Counted from the first letter of the stretch, positions 16,975-27,003 are shown. The stretch: DNA of 64,000 nt from an uncultured Halocynthiibacter sp. (GCA_947503035.1 CANNCD010000001.1:1364001-1428000); one strand, 5' to 3'. The notes: a model not told the origin generated them from the letters alone. Numbers and translations: made by a program.

Positions 16975-19580
16975 TCAGCAGCTACCGGAGTTTTTAACTC
17001 CGCAAGTAACGCCGCCAGCTCGGGTTTGCAAGAACCACAGTTGGTGCCGGCCCCCGTGCATTCGCCCAATTTGTCGACCGAATTCGCGCCGTCGGCAATT
17101 GCCGTACGAAGGGTATTCACCCCAACATTCAAGCAAGAACAAACAGTTGCACCAGGATCAGGCATATCCGCCGATGCACGTCCCGCAAGCGCGATGCCCG
17201 CAGAAATGTCCGTTCCGACAAGCCCAACAATATGTTGGCGCGCCACCGCGACCGGTGTGGACGCCGCATAGAACAACGCCGTGATCACGCCGTTTTCTGT
17301 GATCGCAACGCGGGCGGTGCCCGATGCCGGATCGTTCATCATGCTGACGTCGCCGCCAGTGATGCCGGTCACGGAACGGGCCTCGGCCTCCCAATCCGTC
17401 GGAATTTTATAGCCAGCGATTTCGGCCTGTGACCCTGTATTGGTCCGCGCGATGGCGGCATAGGGGCGCGTGGGTTCCATCTGTTTTGTCGACACGGCGA
17501 ACCCGTACCAACCGGCGTTGAAGCGTTCGATTGACACGTTGGTCGCCTTAAGCGCGGGTTGACCGGAAACGGGGTCCGTGTTCGGTGCAACAAGCGGGTT
17601 CACACGGCCAGATGAGGTCAACTGACCGGTCCAATGCATCGGCGCAAAGACCGACCCACGTTGGACCTTTTTCGACACAAGAACGCGCATGATGGACGTG
17701 CCCTGATCCGAGGTCAGACGCACCAAATCTGCGGCATGTACGCCCAGTGCAAGGGCGTCCTCGGGGTGGATTTCCACGTACGGTTCGGCCAAATGTTGGC
17801 TTAGACGCGCGGATTTGCCGGTACGGGACATGGTGTGCCATTGGTCGCGAATACGACCGGTGTTCAGACGGAACATGTCATCCGGTGTCGCCGCGAATTC
17901 GGGTGCCGAGACGGCCAGCATCTTGGCCTTGCCATCCGCGTGATAGAACCCGCCATCGGCAAAGAACCGTCCGCCGGTTTCGGCGTTTGGTTTCATCGGC
18001 CACTGGACCGGCGCCATGGCGTCGTAATCTTCGTCCGAAATGTCCTTTAGACCGCTGATGTCAAAGTCGCGGTTGAACGTCGTGCCAAGCGCCGAGAGCG
18101 CGGCATATTCGCGGAACACGTCTGCCTCGCCCGCGTAGTCAAACGCATCGGACCACCCCATACGCTTGCCCACTTCGCAGATGATCTTCCAGTCCGCCAT
18201 CGTGCCCTCGGGCGCAGGAAGGAATGGACGTTGGCGTGACATGCGACGTTCGGAATTGGTCACAGTGCCGGACTTTTCGCCCCAGCCCGCAGCAGGCAAC
18301 AGAACATCGGCCAGATCGCCGGTATCCGTGCGCGCCATGATGTCAGAGACGGCAACGAACGGCACGTTCTTGATCGCGTTCACAACCCCATCGGCATGCG
18401 GCATGCTGACGGCGGGGTTGGTGGACATGACCCAAAGGGCCTTAATGTCGCCACGTGCACAGGCGTCAAACAGGTCAACCGCCTTGAGGCCCGCAGTGGA
18501 ACACATCGTTGGGCTGTTCCACGCGGATTGCACGGCATCACGGTGATCGGCATTTTCGATATCAAGGTGACAGGCCAACATATTGGCAAGACCACCGACC
18601 TCGCGGCCACCCATCGCGTTGGGTTGACCAGTTACGGAAAACGGTCCCATGCCCTCGCGACCGATACGGCCTGTGGCAAGGTGACAGTTCAGGATTGCGT
18701 TGACCTTGTCGGCGCCGCCCTCAGATTGGTTCACCCCTTGGGAATAAATCGTGACGACCTTTTCGGTGCCAATCCACATGTCATAGAATTCGTTCAGCTC
18801 GGCGTCGGTCAGGCCAGACGCGGATGCGTCGCCCGCCTGCGCATTGGCAACCGCCACGTCAAAGCCGTTCACATGCGCCTCGACGTAATCGGTATTCACG
18901 GCGCCACGCGCGGCGATTTCCGCGAGCAGACCGTTGAACAACGCCGTGTCGCCGTCGCCCTTGATCGCCAAATGCAGGTCGGCAAGGTCGCTGGATGACG
19001 TCACACGCGGGTCAATGTTGATCACACGCATCTCTGGACGGGCCGCCTTGGCCGCTGCAACGCGTTGGAACAACACAGGGTGACACCACGCAAGGTTCGA
19101 GCCAACCAGAACCAACAGATCCGCCTGCTCAAGATCCTCATAGGTGCCCGGAACTGTGTCGGAGCCAAAAGCACGCTTGTGCCCCGCAACCGATGACGCC
19201 ATGCAAAGACGGGAGTTCGTGTCAATGTTGGCCGAACCGATATAGCCCTTCATCAACTTGTTCGCGACATAGTAATCCTCGGTCAGCAACTGACCCGAGA
19301 CATAGAACGCGACGCTATCGGGGCCGTGCTCATCGACGGCCGCGCGAAATTTGTCAGCAACCAGATCAAGTGCCTCGTCCCAACTTGCGGAACGGTCACC
19401 GATCTGCGGTGCGAGAAGACGACCCTCGTGATCGAGGGTTTCGCCGAGCGCCGACCCCTTGGAACACAAACGCCCAAAGTTTGCCGGATGATCAACATCC
19501 CCCTTAACGGGTTCTCCGGCCTTGGCCAAAACACCACATCCAACACCACAATACGGGCAGGTCGTCTTCGTACATGTCAT
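16971..19580 (-). CDS. nasA: Assimilatory nitrate reductase catalytic subunit
   Basis: This 869-residue molybdoenzyme reduces nitrate to nitrite in the cytoplasm. The N-terminal [4Fe-4S] site uses Cys8, Cys11, Cys15 and Cys39 (TTCPYCGVGC, LCSKG). It is followed by bis-MGD-binding regions of the DMSO reductase family (for example YVSGQLLTEDYYVANK, INIDPR, YSQGVNQSEGG). The last 70 residues form a BFD-like [2Fe-2S] domain with CSCLNVG and CTGAGTNCGSC. There is no twin-arginine signal, as expected for an assimilatory enzyme. Its ATG shares a base with the nirD stop codon and its stop overlaps the TrpD2-like gene, placing it firmly in the operon. Confidence 0.96.
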   Translation of the reverse strand: MTCTKTTCPYCGVGCGVLAKAGEPVKGDVDHPANFGRLCSKGSALGETLDHEGRLLAPQIGDRSASWDEALDLVADKFRAAVDEHGPDSVAFYVSGQLLTEDYYVANKLMKGYIGSANIDTNSRLCMASSVAGHKRAFGSDTVPGTYEDLEQADLLVLVGSNLAWCHPVLFQRVAAAKAARPEMRVINIDPRVTSSSDLADLHLAIKGDGDTALFNGLLAEIAARGAVNTDYVEAHVNGFDVAVANAQAGDASASGLTDAELNEFYDMWIGTEKVVTIYSQGVNQSEGGADKVNAILNCHLATGRIGREGMGPFSVTGQPNAMGGREVGGLANMLACHLDIENADHRDAVQSAWNSPTMCSTAGLKAVDLFDACARGDIKALWVMSTNPAVSMPHADGVVNAIKNVPFVAVSDIMARTDTGDLADVLLPAAGWGEKSGTVTNSERRMSRQRPFLPAPEGTMADWKIICEVGKRMGWSDAFDYAGEADVFREYAALSALGTTFNRDFDISGLKDISDEDYDAMAPVQWPMKPNAETGGRFFADGGFYHADGKAKMLAVSAPEFAATPDDMFRLNTGRIRDQWHTMSRTGKSARLSQHLAEPYVEIHPEDALALGVHAADLVRLTSDQGTSIMRVLVSKKVQRGSVFAPMHWTGQLTSSGRVNPLVAPNTDPVSGQPALKATNVSIERFNAGWYGFAVSTKQMEPTRPYAAIARTNTGSQAEIAGYKIPTDWEAEARSVTGITGGDVSMMNDPASGTARVAITENGVITALFYAASTPVAVARQHIVGLVGTDISAGIALAGRASADMPDPGATVCSCLNVGVNTLRTAIADGANSVDKLGECTGAGTNCGSCKPELAALLAELKTPVAAE

Positions 19581-19915
19581 TAGGCGGCAACCTTCGCCCG
19601 AATAGCAGACGCAGCCAACATGATCCGGCCGTCTTCGACCTTCACGTCATATGTTGGGATCACGTCATCTTCGGTGCCCACGGTTTCGCCCGTGGTCAGG
19701 TCAATAATCCAGTTCCGAATGGGATCCGTCACGCTATTGCCGTGCTGAATACCATTTGAAAACGGGCCAGCCTTGTCGCCAAGATATTCGTCAATCGCGA
19801 ATACAGCATCCGCCGCCGTGCGGAACACCGCAATGTCTCCACCGTGGGTGCGCACAATCCGTGCGCCCCGTTGTGGGATATCTGTTAGGGCTCCGATATC
19901 GATAAACTGGCTCAT
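19580..19915 (-). CDS. nirD: Nitrite reductase (NAD(P)H) small subunit
   Basis: A 111-residue Rieske-fold protein that partners NirB in reducing nitrite to ammonium. The fold signature GPFSNGIQHG...VTDPIRNWIIDLTTGE is clear, but the two Cys-His pairs that would bind a Rieske cluster are replaced (DEY and DPIR). The same loss is known in E. coli NirD, so this is a family feature rather than damage. It overlaps the end of nirB by 4 bases and abuts nasA. Confidence 0.93.
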   Translation of the reverse strand: MSQFIDIGALTDIPQRGARIVRTHGGDIAVFRTAADAVFAIDEYLGDKAGPFSNGIQHGNSVTDPIRNWIIDLTTGETVGTEDDVIPTYDVKVEDGRIMLAASAIRAKVAA

Positions 19916-22359
19916 TCTGCTGCTACCTTTGTGAAATCTGCGAGAGGTTCGAATTCATGTGCGTCAACGCCTTTCTTGGCGCGTTCGGCCCATGGATCCA
20001 CTTGATAGGTCTCTTGCGAGAACCGGAACCGTTCGCAAAGTGCTTTGCGGTTCTCAAGGTCGGCGATCTGCTCTTTGACCCAATCAAGCCCAACTTTGGC
20101 GATCCATTTGTACGGACGATGCAGATACTGCGCACCTTCGCGATACAGTTGATAGAAGGCGTTCGAAACTTCGATTGCTTCTTCTTCTGTTGCCACCTGG
20201 CACAAAAGATCGGTTTCGCGCACGTCCATACCAGCCGCGCCCCCAACGTGAATCTGATAGCCAGAGTCCACACAAATCACACCAAGATCCTTACAGGTCG
20301 CTTCGGCACAGTTGCGCGGGCAACCAGAGACCGCGATCTTAAATTTATGCGGTGACCACGCACCCCACATTTCAGATTCGATCTTAATCCCAAGGCCGGT
20401 TGAATCCTGTGTCCCAAACCGACAGTGATCGGTCCCAACACATGTTTTCACCGTTCGCAAACCCTTTGAGTAGGCCTGACCCGAAATCATACCGGCCTGA
20501 CCAAGGTCATACCAAACCGCCGGAAGGTCTTCTTTTTTCACGCCAAGCAGGTCGATACGCTGACCGCCCGTGACCTTCACGGTCGGGATGTTGAATTTGT
20601 CAGACACATCCGCAATGGCGCGCAATTCGTCCGGTGTAGTGATCCCACCAAGCATCCGTGGAACAACGGAATATGTACCGTCTTTTTGGATATTCGCGTG
20701 CACGCGTTCGTTGATGAAACGGGATTTGCCATCATCCACGTATTCCGCGGGCCATGCGCAAACCATATAGTAGTTCAGGGCGGGACGACACACGTGACAG
20801 CCACAAGACGTGCCCCAATCAAGCTCTTGCATCGCCTGTGGAATGGACTTCAATTCCTTGGCAATAATCAGTTTGCGAACCTCGTCGTGGGACAGATCAG
20901 AACACTTACAGATCGTTTCTTTCTCTGGCATTTTGAAGTCATCGCCAAGCGTCAGACCCAAAACTTGGCCCACAAGACCCGCACATGTCCCACAAGACGT
21001 TGCCGCCTTGGTGGTCGATTTCACGGCATCAAGCGTGTCTGCGCCTGCGTTGATTGCGGCGACGATGTCGCCTTTGGAAATGCCGTTGCACCCACAGATT
21101 TCTGCATCATCCGGTAAGGCTGCAACGGCCGCCATGGGGTCCACGGGGGCGCCCCCTTGGAAGGCTGGGCCAAAGATCAACGTGTCGCGCATTTCGGCGA
21201 TGTCTTCGCCGTCTTTCATCATGCCAAAGAACCAGTTGCTGTCGGCGGTATCGCCATACATCACTGCGCCTATGATCTTGTTGTTTTCAAGAACAAGACG
21301 TTTGTAAACGCCACGCGCAGGGTCGCGGAAAACGATGTCTTCGCGACCTTCGGCCTCGGCGAAATCACCAGCAGAGAACAGATCACACCCTGTCACTTTC
21401 AGCTTAGTAGAAATCTCTTTTTGAACGAACTTGTCTTCTTGACCAACAAGGGTCTTCGCAAGAACCTTAGCTTGGTCATAAAGAGGGGCCACAAGACCAA
21501 AGATAGCACCGTCGTGTTCAACACATTCGCCAACCGCAACGATGTTTTCGTCGGATGTGATCATCTGGTCATCTACGTGGATACCTTTGCCAACCATCAA
21601 ACCGGCGTCCTGCGCAAGCTTCACGTTCGGACGGATACCAACGGCCATCACCAACAAATCACATGGCAATTCGGTGCCGTCACCCAGCGCAAGCGCCTTG
21701 ACCTTACCGTCTTCGCCAAGAATTTCCTTGGAGTTGGCGTTACACAGAACGGTAATGCCTTTGTCGATCAGCGCCTTTTTCAAAAGGTAACCCGCGGCTT
21801 CGTCCAATTGACGTTCCATCAGGTGGCCCATGATGTGCACAACGGTCACGTCCACACCACGAAGTGCAAGACCAGCGGCCGCCTCAAGACCCAAAAGACC
21901 ACCACCGATAACCACGGCTTTGGCGTCTTTTTTGTTACCAAGATCGATCATCGCGTTGGTGTCTTCCAGATCGCGATAGGCAATCACACCGTCCAGATCG
22001 TGACCAGGAAGCGGGATGATAAACGGGTTGGAACCCGTACCAAACATCAGCTTGTCATAGGCCACTTCATCGCCGTTTTCGGCAACAACAACCTTGCGGG
22101 CGCGGTCAATGGAAACGACCTTTTCGCCAAAGCGACAGGTCACACCATTTTCTTCGTACCATTCGGCGGTATGGGTGATGATTTCTTCGAACGCTTTGTC
22201 GCCAGACAATACAGGCGAGAGCATGATGCGGTTGTAATTCCCGCGTGGCTCGGCGTTGAAAAGGGTGACGTCATATGCGTTTGGATCAAGCTTGAACAGC
22301 TCCTCCAAGGCACGGCCAGAAGCCATGCCTGCCCCAATGATTACAAGTTTTTTAGTCAT
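19912..22359 (-). CDS. nirB: Nitrite reductase (NAD(P)H) large subunit
   Basis: 815 residues. The FAD/NAD-binding half (1 to about 400) contains VIIGAGMASGRALEEL and VIGGGLLGLEAAAGLA. Two BFD-like [2Fe-2S] segments follow (CGCNGISKGD...CGTCAGL near 420-465 and CKCSDL...CGCHVC near 487-520). The siroheme/[4Fe-4S] half has TCVGTDHCRFG near 640 and GCPRNCAEATC near 683. It carries out the six-electron reduction of nitrite to ammonium with NirD. It starts 3 bases after the globin gene. The siroheme requirement fits cysG at the end of the operon. Confidence 0.96.
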   Translation of the reverse strand: MTKKLVIIGAGMASGRALEELFKLDPNAYDVTLFNAEPRGNYNRIMLSPVLSGDKAFEEIITHTAEWYEENGVTCRFGEKVVSIDRARKVVVAENGDEVAYDKLMFGTGSNPFIIPLPGHDLDGVIAYRDLEDTNAMIDLGNKKDAKAVVIGGGLLGLEAAAGLALRGVDVTVVHIMGHLMERQLDEAAGYLLKKALIDKGITVLCNANSKEILGEDGKVKALALGDGTELPCDLLVMAVGIRPNVKLAQDAGLMVGKGIHVDDQMITSDENIVAVGECVEHDGAIFGLVAPLYDQAKVLAKTLVGQEDKFVQKEISTKLKVTGCDLFSAGDFAEAEGREDIVFRDPARGVYKRLVLENNKIIGAVMYGDTADSNWFFGMMKDGEDIAEMRDTLIFGPAFQGGAPVDPMAAVAALPDDAEICGCNGISKGDIVAAINAGADTLDAVKSTTKAATSCGTCAGLVGQVLGLTLGDDFKMPEKETICKCSDLSHDEVRKLIIAKELKSIPQAMQELDWGTSCGCHVCRPALNYYMVCAWPAEYVDDGKSRFINERVHANIQKDGTYSVVPRMLGGITTPDELRAIADVSDKFNIPTVKVTGGQRIDLLGVKKEDLPAVWYDLGQAGMISGQAYSKGLRTVKTCVGTDHCRFGTQDSTGLGIKIESEMWGAWSPHKFKIAVSGCPRNCAEATCKDLGVICVDSGYQIHVGGAAGMDVRETDLLCQVATEEEAIEVSNAFYQLYREGAQYLHRPYKWIAKVGLDWVKEQIADLENRKALCERFRFSQETYQVDPWAERAKKGVDAHEFEPLADFTKVAAE

Positions 22360-22362
22360 GAT

Positions 22363-22782
22363 TTACTCCGCAGCGTCGCTATAAGCTGCACTGATCATCA
22401 CGCCTGACAGCGTGGTATATGCGGTTGTCCAAGCCTCTTCGACTTCGCCGGTGAAGTCGTCGCCTAGCCCAGTTTTAAGTGTGTAGAGCAACGCTGCTCC
22501 TACTGTTTCATAGTGTTCGGCGGTAACGCCGTAATCGATGTGCTTCACAGCCAATTGTTCGGCAACGGGAACGATTTTATCCAGATCACGAAGTCCGTTC
22601 ACAACCACCCCAAGGGTCGTCATCAACTTGGCGCCTTGGTCTTTCATGTCGCCTTTGAACATCGGCTTGACCGCGGGGGCCACTTCGAAAAGACGGTTAT
22701 AAAAGATCTCTGCGGCGGCCTCTTTGATGGGCACAACCTTGGCAAAGCTTTCCTGGACCAATGTGATCTGGGTATCGTTCAT
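22363..22782 (-). CDS. Single-domain globin in the nitrate operon
   Basis: 139 residues with the pattern of a bacterial single-domain haemoglobin. There is an FYNRLFEVAP segment in the B-C region, and the KHIDYGVTAEHYETVGAALL segment contains the likely proximal histidine followed by the G-helix start. No reductase domain is fused, unlike flavohaemoglobin. Sitting between the transporter genes and nirB with 3-base gaps on both sides, it is co-expressed with nitrite reduction. A role in nitric oxide handling or in aiding NirB is inferred from context. Confidence 0.88.
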   Translation of the reverse strand: MNDTQITLVQESFAKVVPIKEAAAEIFYNRLFEVAPAVKPMFKGDMKDQGAKLMTTLGVVVNGLRDLDKIVPVAEQLAVKHIDYGVTAEHYETVGAALLYTLKTGLGDDFTGEVEEAWTTAYTTLSGVMISAAYSDAAE

Positions 22783-22785
22783 GTC

Positions 22786-24462
22786 TTACTCCGCTGCGAT
22801 GGGTTTGGCTTTGGGCTTTGGCTTGGCGCCGTGCTCGTATTCCTCAAGGAAATCAAGGACTTCTTGGCGATACGTGTAATAGTCTGGGTGCTCCAACAGG
22901 GCCTTACGGGTGCGTGGACGAGGAAGATCAACGTCAACGATTTTACCGATGGTGGCCTGTGGGCCGTTGGTCATCATCACAACGCGGTCGGCCATTAGGA
23001 TGGCTTCGTCAACGTCGTGGGTCACACAAACGGCGGTCACTTTGGTGCGGGACCAGACTTCCATGAGAACCTCTTGAAGTTCCCAGCGTGTAAGGCTGTC
23101 CAACATGCCGAATGGCTCATCCAGCAGCAACAATTTCGGCGACAACGCAAAGGCGCGCGCGATACCAACACGTTGTTTCATGCCGTTGGACATGGACGAC
23201 GCCATCTTGTCCATGGAATCGGCCAGACCCACACGTTCAAGATAGTATTCAACGACGTCCTGACGCTCGGCCATGGACGCTTTGGGGTACACACGATCCA
23301 CACCGATGGACACGTTTTCCTTGGCAGTAAGCCATGGGAACAGGTTCGGCGATTGGAACACAACGGCGCGTTCTGGATCGGCCCCCTGCACGTGACGACC
23401 GTCAAGACGGATCGCACCTTTGGAAATTTCGTTCAGACCCGCAGCCATGGTCAAAACCGTGGATTTACCACAGCCAGAGTGACCAATAAGCGAGATGAAT
23501 TCGCCGCGGTTCAGCTTGAGGTTAAAGTCCTCAACAACGGTCAGTGGGCCCTTGGGTGTTGGGTACACTTTGTGAAGTTGCGAGAAATCAAGGAAGTTGC
23601 GGTCGATCATGCCTTCTTGTGCCTGTGCAACCGCCGCAGGAACACCGTGGATCGGTGTCACATTTGGAAGTTCACGCGTGCCTTCGGTTTTGGCGTCGAT
23701 GCCCACATCCATAAGGTATTTTGTCACCTCAACCCGAAGCTTCTTAAAGCCCTCGTGGTTGTTCATTTCCATACGATCCCGTGGACGTGGAATGTCGACC
23801 ATAAACGCGTCGCCAAGCGTACCATCAGGGTTCAACGGAATGATGCGGTCGGCAAGTTGGATCGCTTCGTCCACATCGTTCGTGATCAAGATCACAGTCT
23901 TTTTCTCGTGGGCCCAGATCGCTTCGATTTCGTCGGCAAGGTTCGCACGGGTCAACGCATCAAGCGCAGAGAGTGGTTCGTCCAACAAAAGAAGTTCAGG
24001 GTTCATCGCAAGCGCACGGGCAACGGCAACACGTTGACGCATACCACCGGACAATTCCGCAGGACGACGTTCAAGAGCATGCGGAAGACCCACCATCTTG
24101 ACGTAATGTTCGACCTTTTCGGCGCGCTCGGCTTTGGACAGTTTTGGGAACACCGCATCAACCGCAAGACCCACGTTACCGCGCACGGTCAACCAAGGCA
24201 TAAGCGAGTAAGACTGGAACACAAGACCACGTTCAGGACCAGGACCGGCAATCGGTGCGCCCTTGAATTCAACGGTGCCTGTGTCTGGCATTTCAAGACC
24301 AGCCACAAGGTTCATCAGCGTGGATTTACCCGTACCCGAGAAACCAAGGATCGCCAGAAATTCGCCCTCTGGCACCTCGAGGTTGATGTTTTTCAGAACC
24401 TCGGTGCGGGCAGTGCCCTCACCGAAGCCTTTGTTTACGTTATCAAACTTAAGGAATGCCAT
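22786..24462 (-). CDS. Nitrate ABC transporter, fused double ATP-binding protein
   Basis: 558 residues containing two complete ABC ATPase domains in tandem. Domain 1 (about 1-260) has Walker A GFSGTGKST, signature LSGGMRQRV and Walker B LLLDEPLSAL. Domain 2 (about 285-540) has GHSGCGKST, a weaker signature MSNGMKQRV and LLLDEPFGML. It corresponds to NrtC plus NrtD of cyanobacteria as one polypeptide, without the extra substrate-binding-like tail of cyanobacterial NrtC. It powers nitrate uptake through NrtB. It starts 2 bases after the nrtB stop. Confidence 0.93.
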   Translation of the reverse strand: MAFLKFDNVNKGFGEGTARTEVLKNINLEVPEGEFLAILGFSGTGKSTLMNLVAGLEMPDTGTVEFKGAPIAGPGPERGLVFQSYSLMPWLTVRGNVGLAVDAVFPKLSKAERAEKVEHYVKMVGLPHALERRPAELSGGMRQRVAVARALAMNPELLLLDEPLSALDALTRANLADEIEAIWAHEKKTVILITNDVDEAIQLADRIIPLNPDGTLGDAFMVDIPRPRDRMEMNNHEGFKKLRVEVTKYLMDVGIDAKTEGTRELPNVTPIHGVPAAVAQAQEGMIDRNFLDFSQLHKVYPTPKGPLTVVEDFNLKLNRGEFISLIGHSGCGKSTVLTMAAGLNEISKGAIRLDGRHVQGADPERAVVFQSPNLFPWLTAKENVSIGVDRVYPKASMAERQDVVEYYLERVGLADSMDKMASSMSNGMKQRVGIARAFALSPKLLLLDEPFGMLDSLTRWELQEVLMEVWSRTKVTAVCVTHDVDEAILMADRVVMMTNGPQATIGKIVDVDLPRPRTRKALLEHPDYYTYRQEVLDFLEEYEHGAKPKPKAKPIAAE

Positions 24463-24464
24463 GA

Positions 24465-25553
24465 TTAACGGTTCCCGCTGAATGTGAATACGGATTGGAT
24501 GGCGTACATCAGACGATCAAGCATGAAACCGATGATACCGATGGTGAACACAGCAACCATGATCTTTGCCAAGGATTGAGAGGAGCCGTTCTGGAATTCA
24601 TCCCAAACGAATTTCCCAAGACCAGGGTTCTGCGCCAACATCTCAGCCGCGATAAGAACCATCCAGCCCACACCGAGGGACAGACGAAGACCGGTAAAGA
24701 TCAACGGAAGCGCAGATGGCAGAACCAATTTGGTGATCTTAGTCCATGTGTTCATCTTAAGAACCTTGGACACAGACACGAGGTCTTTGTCGATCGCAGA
24801 CACACCAAGAGCGGTGTTGATAAGCGTTGGCCAAAGCGAACAAAGGGTCACAGTGATCGCAGAGGTTAGGAAGGATTTGGTGAACCAGCTGGCGTCTGTT
24901 GTGACATAGGTCGCGGATACGATCATCGTCACGATAGGAAGCCACGCAAGTGGAGAAACTGGTTTAAAGATTTGGATCAACGGGTTGATCGCAGAGCTGA
25001 GCATCGGGGAAAGACCCGCGCCGATACCCAATGGGATGGCAACCACAGAGGCGATCAAGAAGCCAAAGAACACGGTCTTAATCGATGTCCAAATCTGGCT
25101 GTAATATGTCGCAGCACCAGTATAGATGCGCTCTTTTACTTTGTCGGCATTGCCGTCCGCGATAAGTTTCGCGTTGCGCGCTTCTTGACGTTCATAGAAG
25201 GCGTCTTCTTTGTCTTTGATACGGCCAGCTTCTTCGTGAAGCGAAACAGCCTGCTCCCATACTTGGCCAGGGCCAGGGATCGCACCAAGAGATGTCTGAA
25301 CCTTGGGGGCCATAACGGACCACGCACCAAGGAAGATAGCGATCGCCAGAAGAGGAACACCCAACAGGCGCCAGATTTCCTTACCTTGGGCGCGCGGGTT
25401 GTCCCCTGCAACGACCTTTAGGATCGGGGTAACCCATGACAGGCCAAGCGCCTGAAACCATGCGTCGGCTTTGTTAATCCGCGTAAAGAGGCGCGCTTTG
25501 CGGGCTTCTTTCTCTGCGTCCATTGAAATGCTGTCTGGGTCGATGGCAGTCAT
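24465..25553 (-). CDS. nrtB: Nitrate ABC transporter permease
   Basis: 362 residues. After a cytoplasmic N-terminus of about 55 residues, six or so hydrophobic helices follow. The BPD_transp_1 domain carries an EAA-like loop (NTALGVSAIDKDLVSVSKVLKMNTWTKI, around 255-282) for contact with the ATPase. It is longer than cyanobacterial NrtB because of the N-terminal region and an inserted charged, probably periplasmic, segment near residues 100-140. It forms the membrane channel for nitrate and possibly nitrite. A GC-rich stem-loop separates it from nrtA. Confidence 0.92.
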   Translation of the reverse strand: MTAIDPDSISMDAEKEARKARLFTRINKADAWFQALGLSWVTPILKVVAGDNPRAQGKEIWRLLGVPLLAIAIFLGAWSVMAPKVQTSLGAIPGPGQVWEQAVSLHEEAGRIKDKEDAFYERQEARNAKLIADGNADKVKERIYTGAATYYSQIWTSIKTVFFGFLIASVVAIPLGIGAGLSPMLSSAINPLIQIFKPVSPLAWLPIVTMIVSATYVTTDASWFTKSFLTSAITVTLCSLWPTLINTALGVSAIDKDLVSVSKVLKMNTWTKITKLVLPSALPLIFTGLRLSLGVGWMVLIAAEMLAQNPGLGKFVWDEFQNGSSQSLAKIMVAVFTIGIIGFMLDRLMYAIQSVFTFSGNR

Positions 25554-25591
25554 CTGATTGTGTCCTAGTCGGGAAGTAGAATGAAAAGGAG

Positions 25592-25621
25592 CCCGCGGCG
25601 CAAAGGGAGACGCGCCGCAGG
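25592..25621 (-). terminator. GC-rich stem-loop between nrtA and nrtB
   Basis: CCCGCGGCGC (25592-25601) and GCGCCGCAGG (25612-25621) pair over 10 bp with one G-T wobble and a 10-base loop. In minus-strand transcripts it lies just after the nrtA stop and is followed by CTCCTTTTCATTC, a poor U-tract. It probably acts as a partial terminator or an mRNA 3'-end stabiliser, giving more binding protein than permease. That role is inferred from common practice in ABC operons. Confidence 0.65.
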
Positions 25622-25632
25622 CAAGGGAGAAA

Positions 25633-27003
25633 TTAACCTTTGACGTCGGTACCTTCGACCATTTGGCCGGATTTTAGACCGATTGGTAGGCTGTCAATAT
25701 AGGCGTTAGGTGTGCGGCCGTCGTATGGGATGCCGTCGATGATGTCTTCTGCTGGTGTCGCAACTTTGTAGCCATCGCTGTCCCATGGGAAGTCAGCTTC
25801 GTCTGCTAGACCTTCGTCTACTAGGTGCTTCGCAGCCTCTAGGTAAATCGCTGGTTTATAAACAGATTTTGCAACTTCGTCATACCATTCATCTGGTTTG
25901 GTGTCTGTGATCTGACCCCAACGACGCATCTGTGTAAGGTACCAGATCGCATCAGAGTAGAATGGGTATGTCGCATTGTGACGGAAGAATACGTTAAAGT
26001 CAGGCACCTCACGGATGTCGCCTTTTTCGTATTCGAACGTACCAGTCATAGACGCAGCAATCACGTCACGGTCAGCACCCACATATTCGGAACGTGCAAG
26101 CATATCCACAGCTTCTTCGCGGTTTGCGTTGCCGTTTTCGTCAAGCCACATGGCCGCGCGGATAAGAGCTTTGGTCAGCGCGATTGTGGTGTTTGGGTTC
26201 TCTTCAACGAACTCGTTAGAAAGACCGAAAACCTTCTCAGGGTTGTTCTTCCAAAGTTCGTAGTCAGTGATCACAGGAACACCGATGCCTTTGGCAACCG
26301 CTTGTTGGTTCCAGGGCTCACCCACAGAGTAACCATAGATTGTGCCAGCTTCCATTGTCGCAGGCATCTGGGGAGGAGGTGTCACAGACAAAAGAACGTC
26401 GGCAGCGATCTGACCAGAGATGTTCTCTTGTGAGTAGTAACCTGGCTCAATCCCACCAGCAGCAAGCCAGTAGCGGATTTCATAGTTGTGTGTGGATACT
26501 GGGAAAACCATACCCATGTTGAATGGCTTACCGGCGTCGGCATATGCTTCAACAACTGGCTTCAGGGATTCAGCGCCGATTGGGTGCTGTGGACGCCCAT
26601 CTTCCATCAATGGAACGTATGGCTTCATTTCTTCCCAGATCTCGTTGGAAACGGTGATGCCGTTGCCGTTCAAATCCATGGAGAATGGTGTCACGATGTG
26701 GGCTTCTGTACCGAAACCGATTGTCGCGGCCAATGGCTGACCCGCAAGCATGTGCGCGCCGTCAAGTTGACCGTCGATCACGCCATCAAGAAGAACTTTC
26801 CAGTTCGCTTGGGCTTCTAGAGTAACGAAAAGACCTTCGTCTTCAAAGTAACCGTTTTCATATGCAACAGCGAGCGGCGCCATGTCGGTCAGTTTAATGA
26901 AACCGAACTTTAGCTCGTCTTTTTCAAGATCAAGTAGCTCAGCGGACGCCTGACCAGCAAGCATAGTGCTGCCGAGAAGTGCGATTGTAGCTAGTTTTTT
27001 CAT
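25633..27003 (-). CDS. nrtA: Nitrate-binding protein of ABC transporter
   Basis: 456 residues with a Sec signal peptide ([21 protein letters not shown], cleavage near residue 21) and no lipobox, so a soluble periplasmic protein rather than a lipoprotein. The mature part is of the NrtA/CmpA/SsuA-like nitrate-binding family, with segments such as [35 protein letters not shown] and RWGQITD. It captures nitrate for NrtB. It is the first structural gene of the operon. The ATG follows CAAGGAAATAGAAG and a 280-base leader with regulatory hairpins. Confidence 0.94.
   Translation of the reverse strand: MKKLATIALLGSTMLAGQASAELLDLEKDELKFGFIKLTDMAPLAVAYENGYFEDEGLFVTLEAQANWKVLLDGVIDGQLDGAHMLAGQPLAATIGFGTEAHIVTPFSMDLNGNGITVSNEIWEEMKPYVPLMEDGRPQHPIGAESLKPVVEAYADAGKPFNMGMVFPVSTHNYEIRYWLAAGGIEPGYYSQENISGQIAADVLLSVTPPPQMPATMEAGTIYGYSVGEPWNQQAVAKGIGVPVITDYELWKNNPEKVFGLSNEFVEENPNTTIALTKALIRAAMWLDENGNANREEAVDMLARSEYVGADRDVIAASMTGTFEYEKGDIREVPDFNVFFRHNATYPFYSDAIWYLTQMRRWGQITDTKPDEWYDEVAKSVYKPAIYLEAAKHLVDEGLADEADFPWDSDGYKVATPAEDIIDGIPYDGRTPNAYIDSLPIGLKSGQMVEGTDVKG

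Noticed and set aside
19580..19915. Loss of Rieske ligands in NirD as a novelty
   Set aside because: E. coli NirD also lacks them; it is a normal feature of this subunit.
21157..22407. 416-codon frame opposite nirB
   Set aside because: Antisense shadow of nirB; no signals for translation.
23017..24468. 483-codon frame opposite the double ATPase gene
   Set aside because: Antisense shadow; rich in His, Arg and Phe, with no known motifs, while the other strand shows two complete ABC ATPases.
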